Assembly: GCA_947311175.1 (NCBI GenBank)
Contig: CAMZKK010000001.1
Span: forward strand, 1 to 5,682
Length of the DNA stretch: 5,682 nucleotides
Source of the DNA: an uncultured Planctomycetota bacterium
GTDB taxonomy: Bacteria > Planctomycetota > SZUA-567 > JAFGNG01
Direction: 5' to 3'
Below the pieces are notes generated by a model. That model worked only from the letters and a program-made list of their open reading frames with translations. It did no database searches and was not told where the DNA came from. The stretch's first letter is position 1. Each line of letters begins with the position of its first letter. A program made the translations under genes and the position numbers. Of the stretch, positions 1-5,682 are shown piece after piece.

Positions 1-27
1 AAACTATTGTATTGTATTATTTTATTT

Positions 28-33
28 AAAGGA
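28..33 (+). promoter_or_regulatory. Ribosome binding site of the FKBP gene
   Basis: AAAGGA lies 6 bases before the ATG at 40. This is the clearest Shine-Dalgarno sequence in the window. It decides the start in favour of ATG 40 over the in-frame TTG at 7, which would put eleven extra residues in front of an already complete signal peptide. Confidence 0.75.
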
Positions 34-39
34 TTTGTT

Positions 40-744
40 ATGAATAATTTATTGAAAAGCACAAGTTTGTTGAGTTTAATCGTTTTTGTTTTAGTAGTAA
101 AAGTTTCTGTTGCGAGTGAAAAAGTTCCAACTACAGATAATGAAAAGCTTTCTTATGCATTAGGAATGGATATAGGAACAAATTTAAAATCTCTTGATAA
201 AAAAGATATTTCTATTGATTCTTTTATTGATGGTTTAAAAGATACATATTCAGGACAAAAACTTGCTCTAAAACCAGAAGAAGCTATAACTCTCAAACAA
301 AAATATTTTAAAAAGTTAAATGAAAAAAAACAACAAGAAGCACAAGTCGAAGGTGCAAAAAATCTTGCAAAAGGTCTAAAGTTTTTAGCAACAAATAAAA
401 AAGAAAAAGGAGTGCTTACTACTCAAAGTGGCTTACAATATATTATTTTAAAACAAGGTGAAGGTAAAAAACCAACCGCAACAAGCACTGTTACTGTCAA
501 TTATGAAGGAACATTAATTGACGGCACTGTATTTGATAGTTCTTATAAAAGAAAAGAACCAACAACATTTCCTCTAAACAGAGTTATCAAAGGATGGACA
601 GAAGGAATTCAATTAATGACCCCAGGGAGTAAATTTAAATTTTTCATTCCTCCTCATCTTGCTTATGGCTCAAGAAGAGTTGGTCCAAAAATCGGACCAA
701 ACGAAACTCTTATTTTTACTGTTGAATTACTTTCTTATAAATAA
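40..744 (+). CDS. Secreted FKBP-type peptidyl-prolyl cis-trans isomerase (Mip/FkpA-like)
   Basis: This 234-residue protein should catalyse cis-trans isomerisation of proline peptide bonds and act as a folding helper outside the cytoplasm. Residues 1-25 form a signal peptide: Lys6, a hydrophobic run at about 10-20, and a probable signal peptidase I site after SVA25. Residues 31-120 resemble the FKBP N-terminal dimerisation domain (EKLSYALGMDIG opening, then a Lys/Glu/Gln-rich helix). Residues 128-234 are the FKBP catalytic domain. Ligand-pocket residues known from FKBP12 are present: Tyr155, Phe165-Asp166 in VFDSS, Phe177, Val182-Ile183 and Trp186 in VIKGW, Tyr209 in AYG, and Phe226 near the C-terminal IFTVELL. 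Length and order match FkpA/Mip proteins, and the domain looks catalytically intact. There is no lipobox, so the mature form is probably soluble in the periplasm. The stop is followed after 8 bases by the DUF362 gene, which implies one transcript. The family assignment is secure; choosing between the names fkpA, mip or another is not possible. Confidence 0.93.
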   Translation: MNNLLKSTSLLSLIVFVLVVKVSVASEKVPTTDNEKLSYALGMDIGTNLKSLDKKDISIDSFIDGLKDTYSGQKLALKPEEAITLKQKYFKKLNEKKQQEAQVEGAKNLAKGLKFLATNKKEKGVLTTQSGLQYIILKQGEGKKPTATSTVTVNYEGTLIDGTVFDSSYKRKEPTTFPLNRVIKGWTEGIQLMTPGSKFKFFIPPHLAYGSRRVGPKIGPNETLIFTVELLSYK

Positions 745-752
745 TCAACTTG

Positions 753-1889
753 ATGAAACCAATAGTATCCATTTCTAAATGTAACACCTATGATCGAGGA
801 CTAATAAAGTCCTCGATTGTTAATTGTTTACAATTAATTGGGGGAATTGATAAATATCTCACCAAAGGCTCTAAGGTTTTACTTAAGCCAAATTTGGTTG
901 TTTCTTCGCCCAAAGAAAAAGCACTTACAACTCATCCTGAAATAATTAGAGCAGTAGGCGAACTTTTTTCTGATTATGGCGTTGATTTGTATTTGGGTGA
1001 TTCACCTGGACTAGGTAGCGCAAAAAAAGTTGCAACTGCATGTGGCATTTATGAAGTAACAAAATATTTAGGAATAAAGATTATTGAGTTCACCCCTCGT
1101 AAAGAAAAAATATCCATTAATGATACAAAACTTGGGATTTTAGATATGGCAAAGGAAATCCAAGAAATGGATTTCTGCGTAAATCTTCCTAAATATAAAA
1201 CCCATATTTTATCAACATTAAGTCTTGCAGTAAAAAATTGTTTTGGAACAATTGTCGGAACCAAAAAATTTCAATGGCATTACCGAGCAGGACATAGTGA
1301 AGAATTATTTTCTAAAATGCTTTTAGATGTTTGTTTCAACTTCAACCCTGTTATCAATATTATTGATGCAGTTGAAGGGATGGAGGGTAACGGACCTACC
1401 TCAGGGGAGAAGAGAAGCTTTGGCTTTATAGCTGCCTCAAACAGTGCCTTAGCCCTTGATAAAGTTTGTGCTGAAATAGCGGGGCTAACTCCTAATGATG
1501 TTGGAGTTTTAAAACAAGCAAAAACACTTGATTTACAAGAAGATTGGGAACATCCAAAAATAAAAGGGGTAGGGATTGACGAAGTTTTAATTAATAATCT
1601 AAAGCTACCAGCTACCAAACCCTACGACAATATGTTACCACTTTTTTTTAAAAACATTATAAGAAAATTAATCACCTCATCACCCAAGGCGATTAACGAA
1701 ATTTGCACAGGTTGTGCAATTTGTAAAAACATTTGTCCGGCACAGGCAATTAAAATGCTCAACAATATCCCACAAATAGATTATTCAAAATGTATCAGAT
1801 GTTATTGCTGTCATGAATTATGTCCGCAAGATGCGATGGGAATATCGAAAAACCTAATGGGAAGAGTAACCAATTTATTTAATCATTAA
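753..1889 (+). CDS. DUF362 family protein with C-terminal 2x[4Fe-4S] ferredoxin domain
   Basis: This 378-residue protein has no signal peptide or membrane segment and is probably cytoplasmic. Residues 1-290 match the DUF362 domain as I know it: VLLKPNLV (43-49), THPEIIRAV (60-68), GDSPG (82-86), NLPKYKTH (144-151) followed by a conserved LAVKNCFGTIVG stretch (158-169), and a DAVEGMEGNGP loop (205-215). Residues 316-358 are a bacterial ferredoxin module with two CxxCxxCxxxCP motifs, at Cys318/321/324/328 and Cys347/350/353/357, enough for two [4Fe-4S] clusters; Cys352 is an extra cysteine. Proteins of this layout are common in anaerobes and are annotated as iron-sulfur or ferredoxin-like proteins; their reaction is generally unknown. 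A redox role is inferred from the clusters only. I chose the ATG at 753 over the in-frame TTG at 750. No Shine-Dalgarno sequence is visible before it, so with only 8 bases after the FKBP stop, translation may be coupled to the upstream gene. Confidence 0.9.
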   Translation: MKPIVSISKCNTYDRGLIKSSIVNCLQLIGGIDKYLTKGSKVLLKPNLVVSSPKEKALTTHPEIIRAVGELFSDYGVDLYLGDSPGLGSAKKVATACGIYEVTKYLGIKIIEFTPRKEKISINDTKLGILDMAKEIQEMDFCVNLPKYKTHILSTLSLAVKNCFGTIVGTKKFQWHYRAGHSEELFSKMLLDVCFNFNPVINIIDAVEGMEGNGPTSGEKRSFGFIAASNSALALDKVCAEIAGLTPNDVGVLKQAKTLDLQEDWEHPKIKGVGIDEVLINNLKLPATKPYDNMLPLFFKNIIRKLITSSPKAINEICTGCAICKNICPAQAIKMLNNIPQIDYSKCIRCYCCHELCPQDAMGISKNLMGRVTNLFNH

Positions 1890-1907
1890 CAAACACAAAA
1901 TTTAACT

Positions 1908-1961
1908 GAAGAGATAAAACCGAAAATGTCTCTACTTTTATTTTAAAATTTTAATCTCTTC
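1908..1961. repeat. Inverted repeat at the convergent gene ends
   Basis: GAAGAGAT at 1908-1915 is the exact reverse complement of ATCTCTTC at 1954-1961. An adjacent AAAA/TTTT pairing is offset by one base. The arms are 38 bases apart and the right arm lies inside the last codons of the minus-strand gene ending at 1938. A shorter AGAGA/TCTCT pairing inside the same stretch competes with it. It sits where two genes converge with only 48 bases between their stops, so it might help end transcription. It is AT-rich, has a long loop and is not a typical intrinsic terminator, so chance is a fair alternative. Confidence 0.25.
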
Positions 1962-2711
1962 TGCAAATATTAACTCACAAGCTTCAGGTCCAGTATCTTT
2001 TCTGGTTAATGAACTTTTCCAAGACCAGCCATCACTGTTAATTTTTACCAAATACCCTTTAATCTCAACAAGATTTCCAACTCTAATATTAAGAAGTGTT
2101 TTCTCTTGGGTTTCGCTTTTTGGAATTATGTGCATATTTGCACTTTTTTGTTCAATAAGACGTTTTGGAATTGGATAGCTTTCTGTATACCAATAATAAA
2201 CCCGTTCGCTTTGAGTTATCTCAATTTGATCTAAAACCTTTTCATCAGACATTGAACCCCAACCCAATACAAAATCAAGAGGAGCATATTGACTTTCTTT
2301 ATCTAAATAATAGTGTTCAATTGCAAGCACTCGTGCTGTAATCTCAAACTCAGCAAGACAGGTAATTATATTTCCATTAAAGAGTATTTTTTTTTGATTT
2401 GATTTAAGAATATTTTTTTGAATAGGGTCTGCGGTAGCAATCATTCCATTGCCATGCCTAATTTGATTATCTGAAAATATTAGATAAATACCCATGGAAA
2501 GAAAAAGAATAAAAAGTAATGATAAAGAACAAATTTTGAAAATAATAAACTGAGATTTTTTAATATTTTTGGCATAAATATTAATGTTTTCTTTTTCAAT
2601 ATTTTCTTCGTCTTTTTTACTTTGTTCAATAAATGGTTTTCCGCATGACCCACAAATTACCGAACCTACTGGATTTGATGCCCCACAATCATTACATTTA
2701 TTTTTTTCCAT
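1938..2711 (-). CDS. Membrane-anchored protein with N-terminal zinc ribbon, function unknown
   Basis: This 257-residue protein has three parts. Residues 1-26 form a zinc ribbon, CxxC-x10-CxxC (Cys6, 9, 20, 23), of the kind that opens many uncharacterised bacterial membrane proteins. A charged linker (27-53) ends in lysines. A single transmembrane helix follows at about 54-79. By the positive-inside rule the ribbon is cytoplasmic and residues 80-257 are outside. The outer part holds patches that look strongly conserved: AEFEITARVLA (120-130), GWGSMSD (150-156), SANMHIIP (190-197), a short beta-rich VGNLVEIKGYLV (211-222) and WSWKSSLTRKDTG (229-241). I recall similar motif strings in hypothetical proteins of Proteobacteria, but know no named function. 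Cys118 and Cys245 are the only outer cysteines and could pair. The gene starts 22 bases after the stop of the lipoprotein gene and has only a weak ribosome binding site (GGTAAAAG directly before ATG), which suggests co-transcription. Gene and topology are well supported; function is not. Confidence 0.85.
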   Translation of the reverse strand: MEKNKCNDCGASNPVGSVICGSCGKPFIEQSKKDEENIEKENINIYAKNIKKSQFIIFKICSLSLLFILFLSMGIYLIFSDNQIRHGNGMIATADPIQKNILKSNQKKILFNGNIITCLAEFEITARVLAIEHYYLDKESQYAPLDFVLGWGSMSDEKVLDQIEITQSERVYYWYTESYPIPKRLIEQKSANMHIIPKSETQEKTLLNIRVGNLVEIKGYLVKINSDGWSWKSSLTRKDTGPEACELIFAEEIKILK

Positions 2712-2733
2712 CTTTTACCAACATTACAATTAT

Positions 2734-3495
2734 TTATTTTTTTATTACTACAGAATCAAAATCTTCTGTTTTAACAGAAATTGTTTTCAAGTCGTTAAAT
2801 TGATTTTTGTTGGATATTATTTTTTGGCTTTCGTGTTGTTTTAAATCACTTTTTATCTGTTTAGTAATATTTTGAGTAAATTTATCATTGGAAAATAATG
2901 GTGAATTTTTAGAGCTAACTTTTGAATCATTTTTCGTTTTCTTGCCATTTTGATTTAAACATTTAAAGCAAACACCATCTTTACTTATTCTATTTCCACA
3001 AATAGGACAAAATGACCCTCGGTTTTGATGTTCTAATTTAGTGATTTTACCAACAACGCCTGCCTTGACTGGAGTATATTCTGAATAAGAGCCTCGAGTC
3101 TGAAGTCCAACAGAAATTTTTTCTTTTCCTGGCATAGATATTTTTTGTTGAGAAGGAGGACCAAAAGTAACTACAAAAAATTCTTTTTCAAGTGTGGGAA
3201 TTCTATCTCCCCAAATATCATATACAAGTTGAGAAAACTCAACCTTGCGATATTGATTATTGGTATCACTTTTTATATCTTTAACAACATCTAAAACCAC
3301 CTTAGCTACTTTTTTTCCATACAATGGATGATTTTTATATTGGTAAAGCAAACGATGCTCAAGACGCTCTTTATATATTTTAATATTCCCATAAGTTTTT
3401 TTATTATAGCCTGGCACAAATTGTTCTCCACAGCCACTAAAAATTATCGAACCTATAAAAATAGCAATAAATAAATTAATAATATTTTTATACAT
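2734..3495 (-). CDS. Putative lipoprotein with an internal zinc ribbon, function unknown
   Basis: This 253-residue protein begins with a lipoprotein signal peptide: Lys3, a hydrophobic run over 5-18, and the lipobox FSGC with Cys22 as the lipid-attached residue. Phe at -3 in place of Leu is tolerated but not ideal. The mature part has an unrecognised domain (23-160) containing GDRIPTLEKEFFVVTFGPP at 96-114. Next comes CxxC-x9-CxxC (Cys163, 166, 176, 179), which looks like a zinc ribbon. The tail at about 183-245 is rich in Lys, Asn, Ser and Gln and probably disordered. I start the gene at ATG 3495, which has TAGG 6 bases before it and a promoter about 30 bases upstream. An in-frame TTG at 3576 would lie upstream of that promoter and would put 27 residues before the signal peptide. 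The lipoprotein call rests on the N-terminus alone. If that helix is instead a plain anchor, the ribbon is still predicted outside. It is the first gene of a pair with the zinc-ribbon membrane protein. Confidence 0.8.
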   Translation of the reverse strand: MYKNIINLFIAIFIGSIIFSGCGEQFVPGYNKKTYGNIKIYKERLEHRLLYQYKNHPLYGKKVAKVVLDVVKDIKSDTNNQYRKVEFSQLVYDIWGDRIPTLEKEFFVVTFGPPSQQKISMPGKEKISVGLQTRGSYSEYTPVKAGVVGKITKLEHQNRGSFCPICGNRISKDGVCFKCLNQNGKKTKNDSKVSSKNSPLFSNDKFTQNITKQIKSDLKQHESQKIISNKNQFNDLKTISVKTEDFDSVVIKK

Positions 3496-3528
3496 ATATA
3501 ACCTATAACATAATTTACAAATATAATT

Positions 3529-3557
3529 AGTATATATATCGACAAATTTTCGGTAAA
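3529..3557 (-). promoter_or_regulatory. Likely sigma-70-type promoter of the lipoprotein/zinc-ribbon pair
   Basis: Read on the minus strand, TTTACC (3552-3557, four of six matches to TTGACA) is followed after exactly 17 bases by TATACT (3529-3534, five of six to TATAAT). Transcription would start near 3522, leaving a leader of about 27 bases that includes the TAGG ribosome binding site before ATG 3495. The site lies between the gyrA terminator and the lipoprotein gene, where a promoter is expected. The surrounding sequence is very AT-rich, so chance matches are likely and the call is a prediction. Confidence 0.55.
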
Positions 3558-3582
3558 AATTGATAAAAAATTTCAAATGAAT

Positions 3583-3624
3583 AAAAAAAGGGCAAGCAAT
3601 TATTTTTTGCCTGCCCCTTTTTTT
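3583..3624 (-). terminator. Rho-independent terminator of gyrA
   Basis: On the minus strand, the arm GGGCAGGCAA (3607-3616) pairs with TTGCTTGCCC (3590-3599) across a 7-base loop (3600-3606). All ten positions pair, one as G-U, and the stem is followed by seven U (3583-3589). It lies 13 bases after the gyrA stop. The plus-strand transcript would have an A-C mismatch at the wobble position. It does have its own run of seven T (3618-3624), but no plus-strand gene needs it. The hairpin separates gyrA from the next minus-strand genes. Confidence 0.9.
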
Positions 3625-3637
3625 GATTTTCTTATGG

Positions 3638-5682
3638 TTATTCTTCAGCTTGTGTTTCTTCTTCTGGTTGGGCTGGTGTTATTGGTGATTCTTCTACTTG
3701 TGTTTCTTCTTCTTTAGAACCAACTACACAGGCAATTGCGGTAACTTGATCTCCTTCTTTTAATCGGATTGCCTTTACTCCCTGAGTTATTCTACCTATA
3801 ATTCTTATTCCAGAAGTTGCTGTTCTTACAATCATTCCCTTATTTGTCATAATCATTAATTCATCATCTTCTGTAACACTTTTTACAGAAACAACCTTTC
3901 CGGTTTTTTCTGTAATCTTCATATTTGTAACCCCTTTTGCTCCTCGTTTAGTAAGACGATAGTCACTAAACAAACTTCTTTTCGCTAATCCATTTTGAGC
4001 AATAGTAAGCACTGAAGCATTTGGTGTTTCTGCTAAAAGAGATACAACATGTGCATCATCTCTTAATTTAATACCAGAAACTCCTCGAGTTGCTCTTCCC
4101 ATTGGACGAACATCTTTTTCTTTGAAGTAACAAGCATAACCATCATTCGTAGCAAGCATCAAATTTTGTTCGCTGTTGGTCATAACTACGCCAATCAATT
4201 CATCTTTTTCATCAAGTTTTATCGCAATAATACCACCCTTCATAGGACGTTTAAAGGCAGATAGATTGGTTTTCTTTATTACCCCTGCGGAAGATGCCAT
4301 AACCAAGAATTTAGTTTCATCAAAATCTCGTACCGGAATCATCGAGGTTATGGTTTCACCTTTTTTGAGTTCGAGGACATTTACTAATGCCCTACCTTTT
4401 GATGCCCTACCCATTTGAGGAATATCATAAACTTTAAGCCAATACAATTGTCCTCTGGTGGTAAAGAATAAAATATAGTCATGAGTTGAAGCGATGAACA
4501 TATGTTCTATAAAATCATCATCCTTCATCTTCATTCCGGTTATTCCCTTGCCTCCTCTTCCTTGTTTACGATAGGTATCTAAAGCAATTCGTTTTATATA
4601 TCCACTATGCGAAATTGTTACAGCCATTTCTTCTTCAGCAATTAAATCTTCAATTGTGATATCTTCCGCTGCCGCAACGATTTCAGATCTTCTTTCAACT
4701 CCATATTTATCAATAAGTTCATAAGCATCTTCACGAATAATGTCATAAACTAAATTTGCATCAGCAAGGATTGCTCTGTATTGAGCAATTGTTTTTTGTA
4801 ATTCTTCATATTCATTAACTAATGCGTCACGCTCAAGACCTGTTAGCCTTCTTAATGGCATATCCAAAATTGCTTGTGCTTGAATCTTAGATAAGGAAAA
4901 TTTTGCAATAAGACTTTCTCTAGCTTCATTAACATCTTTTGATGCTCTAATGATTTTGATAACTTCATCAATATTATCAATTGCCTTGATTAAGCCTTCT
5001 AGTATGTGTGCTCTATCAAGTGCTTTGTTTAAAAGAAATAATGTTCGTCTTCTGATTACTTCAAATCTATGATTTTTAAAATGAACCAATGCCTCTTTTA
5101 AATTTAAAGTTTTTGGTTTTCCATTAACTAAGGCAAGAAAATTAACATTAAAAGCAGATTGGAGAGGAGTTAATTTATATAATTGATTTAAAATTACATT
5201 TGCATCTTCTCCTCGCTTAAGCTCTAAACAAAGATTTATTCCATCTCTTCCTGAATAATCATTAACCGCTCTAATACCTTCTACTCTTCCATTTTTTATC
5301 ATATCTGTAATTGATGTTATGATTCTTTGTTTATTTACCTGATATGGAATTTCGGTAATCACAATTTTTTGTTTATCTTTACCAGATGATTCAATATGAC
5401 ATAATGACCTGATAACAATTCGTCCTTTGCCGGTTTTAAAGGCATTTACAATTCCTTCTCTTCCACAAATTAAACCTCCGGTTGGAAAGTCTGGACCTTT
5501 GACAATTTTCATTAATTCTTCTAGTGAACAATCTGGATCATCACATAATTTTATTAATGCCTTACATACATCTTTTAAATTATGAGGAGGAATATTGGTT
5601 GCCATTCCAACCGCAATTCCTGTTGAACCATTAACTAAAAGATTTGGAACCTTTGAAGGAAGTACTGTTGGTTCAGTGGTGG
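3638..5682 (-). CDS. gyrA: DNA gyrase subunit A, 5' end outside the window
   Basis: This is the A subunit of the topoisomerase that introduces negative supercoils. The frame stays open to the window edge through NLLVNG and GIAVGMATNIPPHN, so the Met at 5605 is internal. By comparison with E. coli, about 155-165 N-terminal residues are missing, including the catalytic Tyr and the quinolone-resistance region. The 680 visible residues contain IPYQVNK (5330-5350), the tower and coiled-coil region with QAQAILDMPLRRLTGLE, and then a six-bladed beta-pinwheel C-terminal domain from about 4625 to 3730. The GyrA-box is QGRGGKG (4544-4564). Its second position is Gly rather than the usual Arg/Lys, but the box and complete pinwheel favour GyrA over ParC. 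The insertion that E. coli GyrA has before QAQAILDL is absent, as in many other phyla. The protein ends in an acidic, repeated tail (EEETQVEE and EEETQAEE). A strong terminator follows the stop. No gyrB is visible in the window. Confidence 0.97.
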   Translation of the reverse strand, partial: TTEPTVLPSKVPNLLVNGSTGIAVGMATNIPPHNLKDVCKALIKLCDDPDCSLEELMKIVKGPDFPTGGLICGREGIVNAFKTGKGRIVIRSLCHIESSGKDKQKIVITEIPYQVNKQRIITSITDMIKNGRVEGIRAVNDYSGRDGINLCLELKRGEDANVILNQLYKLTPLQSAFNVNFLALVNGKPKTLNLKEALVHFKNHRFEVIRRRTLFLLNKALDRAHILEGLIKAIDNIDEVIKIIRASKDVNEARESLIAKFSLSKIQAQAILDMPLRRLTGLERDALVNEYEELQKTIAQYRAILADANLVYDIIREDAYELIDKYGVERRSEIVAAAEDITIEDLIAEEEMAVTISHSGYIKRIALDTYRKQGRGGKGITGMKMKDDDFIEHMFIASTHDYILFFTTRGQLYWLKVYDIPQMGRASKGRALVNVLELKKGETITSMIPVRDFDETKFLVMASSAGVIKKTNLSAFKRPMKGGIIAIKLDEKDELIGVVMTNSEQNLMLATNDGYACYFKEKDVRPMGRATRGVSGIKLRDDAHVVSLLAETPNASVLTIAQNGLAKRSLFSDYRLTKRGAKGVTNMKITEKTGKVVSVKSVTEDDELMIMTNKGMIVRTATSGIRIIGRITQGVKAIRLKEGDQVTAIACVVGSKEEETQVEESPITPAQPEEETQAEE
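3641..3713 (-). repeat. Duplicated 25-base unit encoding the acidic GyrA tail
   Basis: Bases 3641-3665 and 3689-3713 match at 23 of 25 positions. On the minus strand both are in frame and give EEETQAEE (last residues of GyrA) and EEETQVEE. They are separated by 23 bases encoding a Pro/Thr-rich link (SPITPAQP region). The high nucleotide identity suggests a recent duplication by slippage or unequal exchange within the gene end, rather than conservation of the peptide alone. Confidence 0.8.

Noticed and set aside
15..20. TATTAT as a -10 promoter element for the FKBP operon
   Set aside because: Transcription would start almost at the ribosome binding site, and any -35 element would lie outside the window.
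7..39. TTG at 7 as start of the FKBP gene
   Set aside because: ATG at 40 has a proper ribosome binding site and begins a normal signal peptide.
1049..1618. Minus-strand open frames of 71 and 112 codons within the DUF362 gene
   Set aside because: They lie opposite a well-supported gene and their translations show no family resemblance.
2584..2844. Plus-strand open frame of 86 codons
   Set aside because: It overlaps the two minus-strand genes and is a Phe/Tyr-rich translation of AT-rich antisense sequence.
3496..3576. TTG at 3576 as start of the lipoprotein gene
   Set aside because: It would lie upstream of the predicted promoter, close to the gyrA terminator, and would put 27 residues before a complete lipoprotein signal peptide.
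4176..4418. Plus-strand open frame of 80 codons
   Set aside because: It lies fully antisense to the conserved gyrA pinwheel region.
5603..5605. ATG at 5605 as the start of gyrA
   Set aside because: It falls within the conserved GIAVGMATNIPPHN motif of GyrA and the frame stays open to the window edge with GyrA-like residues upstream, so the gene is cut by the window.
1..5682. CRISPR array, transposon, tRNA or defence island
   Set aside because: No spaced direct repeats, terminal inverted repeats, transposase motifs, tRNA-like cloverleaf or defence domains were seen. The only direct repeat is the duplicated gyrA tail.

Overview
The window is an AT-rich stretch (roughly one third G+C by eye) of a bacterial chromosome, densely coded with the standard genetic code. 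A secreted FKBP with a Mip/FkpA-type N-terminal domain, a lipoprotein signal peptide and a ferredoxin-like DUF362 protein suggest a Gram-negative, probably anaerobic, uncultured lineage. The gyrase sequence (PTGG and ICGREG signatures, no E. coli-type insertion before the C-terminal domain) is compatible with Omnitrophota or a neighbouring phylum. That placement is a guess and is not proved by the window.

Layout: two plus-strand genes lie on the left. They are a signal-peptide-bearing FKBP peptidyl-prolyl isomerase (40-744) and, 8 bases later, a DUF362 protein with a C-terminal pair of [4Fe-4S] motifs (753-1889). They converge on a two-gene minus-strand unit. This consists of a lipoprotein with an embedded zinc ribbon (2734-3495) and, 22 bases downstream, a membrane protein with an N-terminal zinc ribbon and an extracytoplasmic domain (1938-2711). 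To the right, also on the minus strand, is the 3' four fifths of gyrA (3638-5682, running off the window), which ends in a clear intrinsic terminator. A good promoter for the lipoprotein pair sits just beyond that terminator.

How they fit: gyrA is housekeeping and transcriptionally insulated from the pair after it. The FKBP and DUF362 genes look co-transcribed but act in different compartments, so the link may only be shared expression. The lipoprotein and membrane-protein pair is the least explained part. Both proteins carry a four-cysteine ribbon, but the predicted topologies put the ribbons on opposite sides of the inner membrane. I see no mobile element, CRISPR array, RNA gene or defence system. 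Apart from that pair this is an ordinary chromosomal region.
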